From positions 1-64,000 of the forward strand of contig JANRLJ010000069.1 in assembly GCA_033762735.1 (NCBI GenBank): a stretch of DNA of 64,000 bases, written 5' to 3'. The notes under the pieces are model-generated. The model was not told the origin of the DNA and did no database searches. It saw nothing but the letters and a program-made list of their open reading frames with translations. Shown here piece by piece: positions 33,601 to 41,056 of this stretch (positions within the stretch are counted from its first letter, which is position 1; every line of letters begins with the position of its first letter). Source of the DNA: JANRLJ01 sp033762735. Its GTDB lineage: Bacteria > Chloroflexota > Anaerolineae > Aggregatilineales > Phototrophicaceae. The position numbers and the translations under genes were made by a program.

Positions 33601-33711
33601 GCACCGTCAGGCAGCCCAGCTACGCCGACACAGGGCAAAAGCGACTCCGATCAGAACATCGGGGCGCGGCTGCTCAAGCGGAAGCGCGGCACGGACGAAG
33701 ACGGGGCATAA
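30649..33711 (+). CDS. Large membrane protein with two VWA domains and a Pro-rich tail
   Basis: 1020 residues from ATG 30649. Two N-terminal membrane helices (FILLLLLLPVIYIGW; LLLRVMILLLLVFSLAG) are followed by VWA domain 1 with MIDAS DVSDSMG near 70. Then comes a beta-sandwich region and a glutamine-amidotransferase-like Rossmann segment (RVLVVSADDEE; GGGLVVVGGPDSYG). VWA domain 2 has MIDAS DTSGSMG near 412, then a further region and a C-terminal helix (WPWLLLAAMLLLPFDVAV). The last 170 residues are Pro/Ala-rich and cytoplasmic. Proteins of this build often work with MoxR ATPases, but none is in the window. Its role is unknown. Confidence 0.85.
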   Translation: MTFTTPAAFILLLLLLPVIYIGWPRLRYRRARDISSLLLRVMILLLLVFSLAGTQVVRSADRLAVVFLVDVSDSMGAAAQEAALDTIRAVLPDMGVDDVAGIVAFGGDAQVERALSGVRELGTLRAAPNTGNTDLAEAIRLGLALFPDDAARRMVILSDGQPTVGDTEAAANLAVAAGVEISYIPFQREPTLEVQVEELRVPTVLSEGQQFDLTVTITSEVDTPARVSVLAAGQIVHQEEMQLRAGTNNYSLTLVAGQAGFRDFLVDVQPIEGDGFYQNNRMGAFTRVEGDPRVLVVSADDEESRYIVPALTESGLAVDQLRPNQLPVGVAPLAQYDTVVLVNVSAADLSVGRMETLESYVSDLGGGLVVVGGPDSYGPGGYFQTPLEDALPVTMQLEDQQRIPQLTIAYVIDTSGSMGAVSPRGIAYVDLAKDAVIRSIGFLQSSDRAAVVSFDFNAYYIAEFQDVVNGSELQRLVATLRPDGGTSIRAGMQLIARDIVNEPSEIKHIILLTDGGADPAGLVETSRQLFEEDNVTTSVIAIGDDSAAPFLGEMARLGGGNYHNVLDIDNIPTIFAQETVLATRSYIIEQEPFAPSAVAISANSVHPILQGIGAVPRLRGYVATTARPAAQVLMRGPEPYRDPILAAWQYGLGRSVAFTSDATSRWGAEWVTWADYTRFWSQAVRWTMTEGVNSNLETRVVMENEQARIIVDARDEDGGFLNGLSLETRVVYDPEQPAQRIQLRQVAPGRYEGVFTPDEEGAYFLRTTDPTQEGINQTTGWVMTYSPEYEVRQTDDTLLAQIAEMTGGQNLAATPEGIFARNLRYVQASLPIWPWLLLAAMLLLPFDVAVRRLIVTQSDLRRLRAYLNERVLGRQLAAEGPARLSALREARERARDTIRDRSSSVSAPAAPSTPHPLTQAPPSEPTTSTAPSQPSAPSGGGLSALKERRQQARTTSADAAPIKPPVAPPTAPPAAPPPPAPKAPAPSGSPATPTQGKSDSDQNIGARLLKRKRGTDEDGA

Positions 33712-33734
33712 GCAGGAAACTTCAAGTAATGTAA

Positions 33735-33769
33735 CGAAAACTGGGCATACTTATATGGTCCAGTTTTCG
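33735..33769 (+). terminator. Stem-loop after the VWA gene
   Basis: A perfect 10-bp inverted repeat, CGAAAACTGG … CCAGTTTTCG, with a 15-base loop, 23 bases past the VWA stop. There is no T-run, so it is either an imperfect terminator or an RNA-stabilising hairpin. Confidence 0.5.
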
Positions 33770-33806
33770 ATTCCGCCGCTCCAATTAACATCGTGCACAA
33801 TCTTTA

Positions 33807-33835
33807 TTGGGCAGGGTGGAACCGTCGGTTATAAT
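33807..33835 (+). promoter_or_regulatory. Promoter of the DICT-PAS histidine kinase gene
   Basis: TTGGGC (33807-33812), a 17-base spacer and a perfect TATAAT (33830-33835). The start codon lies about 145 bases downstream, leaving a long leader. Confidence 0.5.
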
Positions 33836-33980
33836 CATTCTAAGAGGCCAAGTCTTCCGCTGCCGGGGCAACCCATCCAATCGTGACAGTCATCCGTTTT
33901 TCGGGTCAAAAGCGAGAAGTTGAACGGCAGCGGAAGAAACAGGGTTTCTCTGCTGGACCTGTTATTCTGGGGTTTTAAAC

Positions 33981-36563
33981 ATGGCAGCATCATCGTTCTC
34001 TCGCGTCAAATTCTCGCTGTATGAACAGGTCAGAACCACTCTGAAGGATCGTGTCCCGGTTGTTCGCTGCACCAAAGCCACCCTCGTGCATCTGTCGCAC
34101 ACCCTGGAGGATATGGTGCTCAGCGAGCGCATCCCGGCGCTGCTGTTTACCGGGTTTCAGGAATCCACCTACTGGCGGCAGGAAACCGAGCGCTATCTGG
34201 AATTGGCCGAGTTTACCCAGCAGGTTTGTATTTTCGCTGGCAAGGCACTCCCGGCAGAAAGTAATGCCACACAGATCCATGTCGTGCTGGAAGAAGGGGA
34301 TCCGCTGCGGCAGGAATGGTTTGTTGTAATTCTCTCGAACAAGTTCTCGGTTGTGCTGTGCGGGCAGGATAACCTGACCCAGACGACGGAAGAAGCGCTG
34401 CGTGAGTTTGATTCGGTGTGGAGCTTCGAGCCGGATGTGATCGATATGGTGCTCGACCTGGTTGAAAGGATCGTGTCCTACTACCGCCCCGATAGGCTGG
34501 CACAGTTGCAGGAGGCGCGTCAGCGTTTTGTGACGCCAAACCCTGATGCCGCGCTCATCACCCGTTTTACGCTGGAACTGGTGCGCTTTCAGGAACAGCT
34601 TCGCAATCAGCTCTACCAGAGCCAGAAGTCCGAACGTGCTACCCTATTGGCGCTCCAGCAGAGCGAGGCGCTTTACAGTTCGATCTTCACCCACGCCCCG
34701 GACTCAGTCTTTATAGTGGATGTGCTGCCGACCGGGCAGTTCGCTTACAGCCTGATTAACCCTGCGACCGAGCGCTCCACCGGATACAGCAGCCACCAGG
34801 TAACGGGGATTTCGATAGACAAAATCCAGGGCTTACCCGCCGAGCTTGTGGCTTATCTCCATTCCCGCTTCCAGGCGTGTGTCGAGGCCGGGAAAGATAT
34901 GAGTTATGAGGAAACGATCAGTTTTCAGGGAAAGCCACGCTATTTCCTGACCACGCTGACCCCTATTCGGTCTGATGATGGGACGATCATCAAACTGCTG
35001 GGAGTCGCCCGTGACATTACCGACCGCAAGCAGGCCGAAGACGCGCTGGCGCAGAGCGAGGAACGCTTTCGGCAGGTGGTTGCTTCCATCAGCAGCACGA
35101 TTTATGTCTCCTATATTCCGTCCGATCAGTATGCGTGGGCCAACCTTTATGTCTCCCCGAATATAGAGCGGTTGATTGGCTATCCGGCTGAGGTTTTTCA
35201 GGAAAACCCGACCTTCTGGTCGAGCCTCGTGCATCCTGACGATAACCTGTTTAACAATCATCAGGCGCGGCGTTTATTCAACGGTGAAGACGTATCAGTC
35301 GAATATCGCGTGCTGCATCGTGACGGATATTATGTCTGGATACGCAGCACCGCGCGCTCCCATGTTGACGAGAACCTTCATGGCATCATGGTTTACGGGG
35401 TGCTGGATGATGTAACCGCGTGGCGACAGGCACAGGCGGAACTGGCCTCCAGCGAGGAGCGCTTCCGCGAGATGGTTGCGTCCATCAGCCACACGCTTTA
35501 TGTCAGCCAGGAAGACATCGAGGGAAATTTCCGCAATCTGTATGTTTCCCCTAACGTTGAACAGCTTTGCGGCTATCCTGCGCAGCGCTTTATGGATAAT
35601 GGGAAGTTCTGGGCATCCCTGGTTCATCCTGACGACCACAGCAGTCGGGAACTGGGATGGAAGCAGATCCGCGAGGGAAAGCAAAGTGTTTTTGAGTACC
35701 GCGTTCGTCATGTGGATGGGCGCTGGGTGAACATTCGCAGCAATACGCGGGTGGTGGTGAATCATCCCTCCGGCACACGCACTTATTACGGTGTGCTGGA
35801 GGATGTTACGGAACGGCTGCGGGCTGAGGAAGCCCTGCGTGTTCAGGCCGTGCTGCAAACTGACCTGCAAAAGGAACGCGAACTCAATCGCATCAAGGGC
35901 AACCTGATGACGATGATCTCGCATGAGTTCCGTACCCCTCTGGCGACGATTCTCACTTCGACAGAACTCATGGAACGCTATTTCGACCGGATGGAGGCCT
36001 CAGGCCGGGCACAGCGGCTGCTGACCATTCGCAGCCAGGTGGAACATTTGCGGGAGATGCTGGATGACATTACGGCCATCATCGCCGGGGAAAGCGGCAC
36101 GCTGCCTTTTACACCCGCATTGGTCACCGCGCAGCCCTTCTTTGAGCGGCTGATCGAGGAGGCGCGGCTGAACGACCATCAGAAGCATCATATTGTGCTG
36201 GATTACAACGTCCAGCTCGAACAGCTTTTTATCGACCCTAAGCTGGTGCGCCGCATCATGCTGAACCTGATGTCCAATGCCATCAAGTATTCGCCGCCGG
36301 ACACCGAAATCCGCTGTGTCATCACCAAGGAGGATCATACGCTTCGGTTTGAAGTCCATGACAAGGGCATCGGTATCCCGCGGGAAGATCGCCCCCGGCT
36401 GTTCCAGGCCTTCCACCGGGGCAGCAATATCGACCAGATCAGCGGAACGGGACTCGGCCTGCGACTGACGCAGGATTTCGTCCGGCTGCATGGTGGTGAA
36501 ATCCATTATCAGACCGAGGTGAACGTGGGCACGACCTTCATCGTGCTGCTGCCTCTGCAATGA
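33981..36563 (+). CDS. Soluble DICT-PAS-PAS-PAS histidine kinase
   Basis: 860 residues with no membrane segment. The N-terminus (about 10-130) fits a DICT sensory domain, which has been linked to light and blue-light signalling: IPALLFTGFQESTYWRQETE, then VCIFAGKAL and WFVVILSNKFSVVLCG. Three PAS domains with PAC ends follow (about 225-345, 360-480, 490-615; e.g. DITDRKQAEDAL, LEDVTERLRAEEAL). HisKA has its His in MISHEFRTPLATI near 648, then HATPase motifs NLMSNAIKYSP, DKGIGIP and GTGLGLRL. There is no receiver; the partner regulator is elsewhere. It directly precedes three beta-propeller genes. Confidence 0.9.
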   Translation: MAASSFSRVKFSLYEQVRTTLKDRVPVVRCTKATLVHLSHTLEDMVLSERIPALLFTGFQESTYWRQETERYLELAEFTQQVCIFAGKALPAESNATQIHVVLEEGDPLRQEWFVVILSNKFSVVLCGQDNLTQTTEEALREFDSVWSFEPDVIDMVLDLVERIVSYYRPDRLAQLQEARQRFVTPNPDAALITRFTLELVRFQEQLRNQLYQSQKSERATLLALQQSEALYSSIFTHAPDSVFIVDVLPTGQFAYSLINPATERSTGYSSHQVTGISIDKIQGLPAELVAYLHSRFQACVEAGKDMSYEETISFQGKPRYFLTTLTPIRSDDGTIIKLLGVARDITDRKQAEDALAQSEERFRQVVASISSTIYVSYIPSDQYAWANLYVSPNIERLIGYPAEVFQENPTFWSSLVHPDDNLFNNHQARRLFNGEDVSVEYRVLHRDGYYVWIRSTARSHVDENLHGIMVYGVLDDVTAWRQAQAELASSEERFREMVASISHTLYVSQEDIEGNFRNLYVSPNVEQLCGYPAQRFMDNGKFWASLVHPDDHSSRELGWKQIREGKQSVFEYRVRHVDGRWVNIRSNTRVVVNHPSGTRTYYGVLEDVTERLRAEEALRVQAVLQTDLQKERELNRIKGNLMTMISHEFRTPLATILTSTELMERYFDRMEASGRAQRLLTIRSQVEHLREMLDDITAIIAGESGTLPFTPALVTAQPFFERLIEEARLNDHQKHHIVLDYNVQLEQLFIDPKLVRRIMLNLMSNAIKYSPPDTEIRCVITKEDHTLRFEVHDKGIGIPREDRPRLFQAFHRGSNIDQISGTGLGLRLTQDFVRLHGGEIHYQTEVNVGTTFIVLLPLQ

Positions 36564-36576
36564 GCACCATACGGGA

Positions 36577-37650
36577 ATGCTTATCAACGGGAGGATGTGC
36601 GTTCGGCTGCTCACAGGTGTTCTTTGCCTGATTCTGCTTCTGACCCTGCTGGGTAGAGTGGTGCTTCTCCTTGCGCCGATGCTGCCAGAAGAATGGGCGC
36701 TGATGTATGGGGCTGAGGATGTGGCGACGACCTACCGGCGGGCACATCTTCTGGCGGTCGAGCGGAAGTTAAGCGTGCCCCTGTTCCTGTATACGATGCC
36801 CCATAGAGCGCTTTCGGTGTCGCCCGATCTGCGCTACGCCAGCTACAGCGACGAGCGTTACCAGATGCGCCTGTTCGATTTAAGGCGCTGGCTGTCGTTT
36901 CCGATAGATCGAAGCCCTTTGATTGGAGCGTGGTCATCAACCGGGCAGTTTCTCTACAAGGAGGAAGTTGCTGAGGATGGCATCTTCTCGACGGTTTACA
37001 GGCTCGACATGCGGCAGAGCGCTTCATCGAATTCCCCACAGCCAACCTCGCTGTTTCAGTTTGACCATGCCATTGTCAACGATCTGGCATGGTCGCCCTA
37101 CGGCCAGCGCATCGCCTACAGCCTGCGCTATCAGACGGAGCAGTCCGCCAATGTTCGGGTAGAAGATTCCGACATTTATGTGCGACATATAAGTGGAGGA
37201 ATTGTCACGAACCTCAGCCACACCACAATTGCGTTTGACGCGCTGCCCGTCTGGTCGCCCGACGGGAGTCAACTGGCCTTTTTCACAGCGGAGTACAATA
37301 ACTTCATCAGTCTGGTGGATGCGGATGGCGAAAATCTGCGCCGACGGGCATTAGCGGCGGGCGTGGTCAGTCATCTGATATGGTCGCCGGATCGGCGCTA
37401 TCTGGCCTTTCTGACGCTGAATACGCTGACCTTTTCCAGCGGCATTTATCTGCTGGCGGTGGAAGGGGAGTCGCCCGCGGTCGAACTGCTGCCTTATGCG
37501 TCGGTCGAAGGCGGACTGGCATGGTCAGCCGACAGCCGCGAGCTTGCCTACGTCAGCCTTCAGGATGGAGACGTGTGGGCGATCAATGTTCACACCCGCC
37601 AGCAGCGCCGTCTCACGCAGCATCCGGGTGAAAAGTCCGTGGTGCGCTGA
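36577..37650 (+). CDS. Membrane-anchored TolB/PD40 beta-propeller protein (1 of 3)
   Basis: 357 residues, beginning 13 bases after the kinase stop, so probably co-transcribed with it. An N-terminal signal anchor (LLTGVLCLILLLTLLGRVVL) is followed by propeller blades with the WSPxG signature: AWSSTGQFLY, AWSPYGQRIAY, VWSPDGSQLAF, IWSPDRRYLAF and AWSADSRELAY. Such blades occur in TolB and DPP-IV-like proteins and mediate extracytoplasmic binding. There is no catalytic domain. Weakly similar in design to the next two genes. Confidence 0.8.
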   Translation: MLINGRMCVRLLTGVLCLILLLTLLGRVVLLLAPMLPEEWALMYGAEDVATTYRRAHLLAVERKLSVPLFLYTMPHRALSVSPDLRYASYSDERYQMRLFDLRRWLSFPIDRSPLIGAWSSTGQFLYKEEVAEDGIFSTVYRLDMRQSASSNSPQPTSLFQFDHAIVNDLAWSPYGQRIAYSLRYQTEQSANVRVEDSDIYVRHISGGIVTNLSHTTIAFDALPVWSPDGSQLAFFTAEYNNFISLVDADGENLRRRALAAGVVSHLIWSPDRRYLAFLTLNTLTFSSGIYLLAVEGESPAVELLPYASVEGGLAWSADSRELAYVSLQDGDVWAINVHTRQQRRLTQHPGEKSVVR

Positions 37651-37717
37651 CAGACTCCTCTGCTATTCATCTGCTGTTTTCCTTCCCACGCTACAATACC
37701 CCCATTGACATGATTGA

Positions 37718-38830
37718 GTGAAGCGGATGCTGCGTCTCCTATTCCTGTTGGTGGTCGGGGTCTTTCTCGCCAGTATGATGAGCGTGATGGTGGTGCGCTT
37801 CATCGGGCGAACGCTGCCGCCGGGCGACCAGATCACCTACGTCAGCAAACCGCAGAGCACGGTCTGGGAGTTGCTTGTGCTCGACCTTGACCGCCGCGTG
37901 TTCTATAACCTGACCGGCGGACTGCTGCCTCGTGCCGTGCGCAATCGCCTTCCTGCCTGGTCACCAGATGGGCGGCGGCTGGCGTTCGTGACGGAACTGC
38001 GCCGCAGCCAGGAGATTTTTATACTTGAGATGACCTTTGCCTCGCTCACCCGCCTGAGCAGCCCGGAGGTGGATGCGCGTTTTCCGGTGTGGGCGCCGGG
38101 CGCGATTTCACGACTGGCCCACATGCAGCACAACGGCCATGACTGGGACATCGTCGTTCGGCGGATGGATGTCGATGATGTGTGGCTGGCAAGCGAGGGC
38201 GGTGATCCTTCCACAGTGGTGATCGGCGGACGCGCCGAGGAACGGCATCCGGTCTGGTCGCCGGATGGGACACGGCTGGCGTTCGTCTCCAATCGGGACG
38301 GAGTCGATGATTTGTACATGGTGAACGTCGATGGGCGCGGCTTGCGACGGCTGACGCTGGCAATGGCCGTGCAGGACTACATCGCGTGGTCGCCCGATGG
38401 ACGGCTGATCGCCTTTAACGTCGATGCAGGGGGCAACACGGAGATTTTTGCGGTGGAAGTGCCTGAGCCGAACGCGGAACAGGACTACGCGCCTGTTCGC
38501 AACCTGACACGTTCCCCCGGCAGCGATCTCGCCCCGGCCTGGTCGCCGGATGGTCGGTGGCTGGCGTTTACTTCTGGCCGCGACGGCGACGACGAAATCT
38601 ACCTGATGGACATGACAACCGAGGCGGTGCAGCAGATTACCTTCAACCATTATCCCGATTATGATCCGGTGTGGTCGCCTGATGGGACGAGGCTGATTTT
38701 TATTGCGCTGCCCGAATTCACGACCGAATTGTTCTCCATTCAGCCGGATGGGGAAGGGCTGCAACGCCTGACGTTTAATCTGCTGGATGACTGGTCGCCT
38801 GTGTGGCGGCCTGCCCCAGCAGAAGACTGA
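37718..38830 (+). CDS. Membrane-anchored TolB/PD40 beta-propeller protein (2 of 3)
   Basis: 370 residues from GTG 37718 (MKRMLRLLFLLVVGVFLASM, a signal anchor). It has the most regular repeats of the group: AWSPDGRRLAFVTE, VWSPDGTRLAFVSNRDG, AWSPDGRLIAFNVDAGG, AWSPDGRWLAFTSGRDG, VWSPDGTRLIFIALPE and a final VWRPA that closes the ring as a six-bladed propeller. A TACAAT -10 box at 37692-37697 lies close before the start. It is predicted to face the outside. No catalytic residues were seen. Confidence 0.85.
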   Translation: MKRMLRLLFLLVVGVFLASMMSVMVVRFIGRTLPPGDQITYVSKPQSTVWELLVLDLDRRVFYNLTGGLLPRAVRNRLPAWSPDGRRLAFVTELRRSQEIFILEMTFASLTRLSSPEVDARFPVWAPGAISRLAHMQHNGHDWDIVVRRMDVDDVWLASEGGDPSTVVIGGRAEERHPVWSPDGTRLAFVSNRDGVDDLYMVNVDGRGLRRLTLAMAVQDYIAWSPDGRLIAFNVDAGGNTEIFAVEVPEPNAEQDYAPVRNLTRSPGSDLAPAWSPDGRWLAFTSGRDGDDEIYLMDMTTEAVQQITFNHYPDYDPVWSPDGTRLIFIALPEFTTELFSIQPDGEGLQRLTFNLLDDWSPVWRPAPAED

Positions 38831-38837
38831 TACGCCA

Positions 38838-39881
38838 GTGTTTGTGGCGTTCCTACGGCGCATTGGCGTCCTGGTATTGGGAGCATGGCTGCTCTGCGTG
38901 CTGCTTGTCGCGCTGGTTCTGATGATTGGACGGGCAGCGGAAACCTGGGTACTGACGGTCGCCATCAGCGAGAACGGCGGCTGGCGCATCTATGTGCTGG
39001 ATGTGGAGCGCGACTTTGCCCATCAGCTTTATCGCCAGTTCCGCTTTCGGGATTTCCCCGTGCCCTCGCCTGACCGCCGCTACGTGGCCTTCGCCACCGT
39101 GAACGCGGAACTGCGCCTGCTGGATTCATACAGCGGCAGGGATGACCTTCTTGCTGAAAATGTCAGCTTCGGTCTGCCGGGGTGGTCACCCCTGAACACC
39201 ACGCCACGTCTGGTGTATCAGGGCATCGCCGGACGGGTGTACATGACCGCCATTGGGGACGATAGCCGCCCTGATGCGCCGTTGATGCTGAGTCCGGGCA
39301 TGGGGCTGGAAGCGCGGGGCTTCGTGTGGTCGGCTGACGGGGCAGAGATTGCCTATGAGCAGCGCGGGGCGATCAACAACACATGGCGCTATGACGTGTA
39401 TCGGGTGGAGGCGGATGGCGAGAATTTACAGCCGCTTATCCCGCCAGAAAACAGCAGCAGCTACAGCCCGGCCTGGTCGCCGGACAGCGAATCGCTGGCG
39501 TTTATTGGCACGAATGGACGCACTTCGCAGCTTTATATGGCTGACCGGAACGGCCAGGTGACGCGCCTGCCTTTTCCATCAACCGCGACTCAATCGGGTT
39601 CGCTGGTGTGGTCGCCGGACGGCACCCAACTGGCCTTCGCTACCTTTCCCCTGGATGCGCCCGGCGTTTTTATTGCCGATCTTGCCACCGGGCAGGTCAG
39701 GCAGATCACACAGCTTAGCCCCGCTGCGACGCTGGTGTGGTCGCCAGATGGCCGACGGATGGCGTTTGTGGTGTTCAGCGGCGACGAACTCTATCTTGTG
39801 GACGCGGACAGCGGCAAGCAGCGGCGACTCCAGATCGTGCGCGGCAGCTATCATGTGCTGCTCGGCAGTGGGACGCGGTGA
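38838..39881 (+). CDS. Membrane-anchored TolB/PD40 beta-propeller protein (3 of 3)
   Basis: 347 residues if it starts at GTG 38838. The frame is open to an ATG at 38787 that overlaps the previous gene by 44 bases, so the start is uncertain. Signal anchor: FLRRIGVLVLGAWLLCVLLV. Blades: VWSADGAEIAY, AWSPDSESLAFIGTNG, VWSPDGTQLAFATFP and VWSPDGRRMAFVVFSGD. It is an arrayed paralogue of the two preceding genes and is followed by a REP palindrome at the operon end. Confidence 0.8.
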   Translation: MFVAFLRRIGVLVLGAWLLCVLLVALVLMIGRAAETWVLTVAISENGGWRIYVLDVERDFAHQLYRQFRFRDFPVPSPDRRYVAFATVNAELRLLDSYSGRDDLLAENVSFGLPGWSPLNTTPRLVYQGIAGRVYMTAIGDDSRPDAPLMLSPGMGLEARGFVWSADGAEIAYEQRGAINNTWRYDVYRVEADGENLQPLIPPENSSSYSPAWSPDSESLAFIGTNGRTSQLYMADRNGQVTRLPFPSTATQSGSLVWSPDGTQLAFATFPLDAPGVFIADLATGQVRQITQLSPAATLVWSPDGRRMAFVVFSGDELYLVDADSGKQRRLQIVRGSYHVLLGSGTR

Positions 39882-39930
39882 TTTAATGGCACACCATCGC
39901 CCTCCCTCTTTCGTTAAAGTTGCCTGCATG

Positions 39931-39957
39931 GAGGGGCGAAGCACGCTTCGCCCGTAC
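39931..39957 (+). repeat. REP palindrome
   Basis: GAGGGGCGAAGCACG, then CTTCGCCCGTAC, in the convergent gap between the propeller operon and the DUF362 gene. Confidence 0.7.
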
Positions 39958-40045
39958 CAAACGCAGCTTGCCGCTGTAATAGGGGAAGGGCAAAAATCGT
40001 CATCTGCGGAACATCCGTTAAAGGGATGAGACGCATAAATCTGTA

Positions 40046-40849
40046 CTACTCATTCACCAGCACCGTGCGCATCGCCTTGAGCGGTTCGACGTAATCGGCA
40101 GTGCCTTCTCCGCCCAACCGGAACGCGGCTTCATCCACCGCCAGCAGATCATCCCCCCACACGATCTGCCCAATGTGCACCACCTCGCCTCGCGTCGGTC
40201 GCGCATCCGGGCTGATGAGCTTCTGATCGAGATCGACCACCGCGCCGTCGAACAGATGCCCAATCGTAAAATACACGTCTCGCAGGACATCGCTGAGCGG
40301 CGCCTGATAAAGCTGCCCGCGCACGAGCGGGTCTTTCGCGGCATAGAAATCGCGCGGGAGCAGTCCGATCAGGTTATCCAGCGAGGCGGTCAGGCAGGGC
40401 TGCCCACCGACGTTTAACCGCTTGAACGGGCTGACGCTGATGAGGCAGCCAACATCATTAAGCAGGGCAGGCGCACGCATGGACGTATAGCGGGCGGGGG
40501 TGGGCGCGAGGTTGGGATACTCCCGCAGCGGAAGTTCCTCCGCGTCCACCGCCTGCATGTTGCCGTCCAGCAGTTTGAGCAAACCGCTGCGCCTGAACAA
40601 ATCCATCATCGAGATTTTTGAGGATGCCCCATCCACGATCAGAATTCGCGCGGTCGGGTTGGCGCGGCGCAGTCCCTTGATGACGGCTTCCATCACCGGC
40701 AGGCTGACGGTCACGGGCGCGTTCTTCGCGTAGCCAAGTGTCGGCTTGACCAGAATCCGATCAGCCGTAAACGCGGCGGGCGGTGGTGTGTAAGCGAAAT
40801 AGTCGGTTCTGGCGTTTTTGACGGCGCTGATCGAAGAAAGCTGTGGCAT
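40046..40849 (-). CDS. DUF362 family protein
   Basis: 267 residues from ATG 40849 (MPQLSSISAVKN). The pattern RILVKPTLGY, a Rossmann-like ARILIVDGASSKISMMDLFR and VGCLISVSPFKRLNVGG … LDNLIGLLPRDFYA fits DUF362. Members are often fused to ferredoxin domains and may take part in iron-sulfur or peptide chemistry, but no activity is established. No cysteine cluster is present here. The gene lies between REP elements on both sides. Confidence 0.7.
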   Translation of the reverse strand: MPQLSSISAVKNARTDYFAYTPPPAAFTADRILVKPTLGYAKNAPVTVSLPVMEAVIKGLRRANPTARILIVDGASSKISMMDLFRRSGLLKLLDGNMQAVDAEELPLREYPNLAPTPARYTSMRAPALLNDVGCLISVSPFKRLNVGGQPCLTASLDNLIGLLPRDFYAAKDPLVRGQLYQAPLSDVLRDVYFTIGHLFDGAVVDLDQKLISPDARPTRGEVVHIGQIVWGDDLLAVDEAAFRLGGEGTADYVEPLKAMRTVLVNE

Positions 40850-40885
40850 AAGACCTGAATCCTGTCGTTCCATTTGTGACAATAT

Positions 40886-40913
40886 GGAAGGACACAGCAC
40901 GCCGTGTCCCCTC
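40886..40913 (-). repeat. REP palindrome (ACACGG variant)
   Basis: On the minus strand GAGGGGACACGGCGTG, then CTGTGTCC. Same ends as the main family but a different inner stem. Pairs with the copy 71 bases further on. Confidence 0.6.
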
Positions 40914-40983
40914 GAAACTTTCTTTGTGAGTGTCCTTTATTGGTGCGTCCGGTAAGTCCGAACAATTTCCTCTGTGGTCTCTG

Positions 40984-41012
40984 GTAGGGGCGACCCGCCG
41001 GGTCGCCCCTAC
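40984..41012. repeat. REP palindrome, perfect 14-bp stem
   Basis: GTAGGGGCGACCCG-C-CGGGTCGCCCCTAC is a perfect palindrome with a one-base centre. It is the most regular copy in the window, between the start of the DUF362 gene and the end of GH13. Confidence 0.8.
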
Positions 41013-41056
41013 GGAAATACCACACACAACAGGCCGTTATCTGATGGATGAACCAC

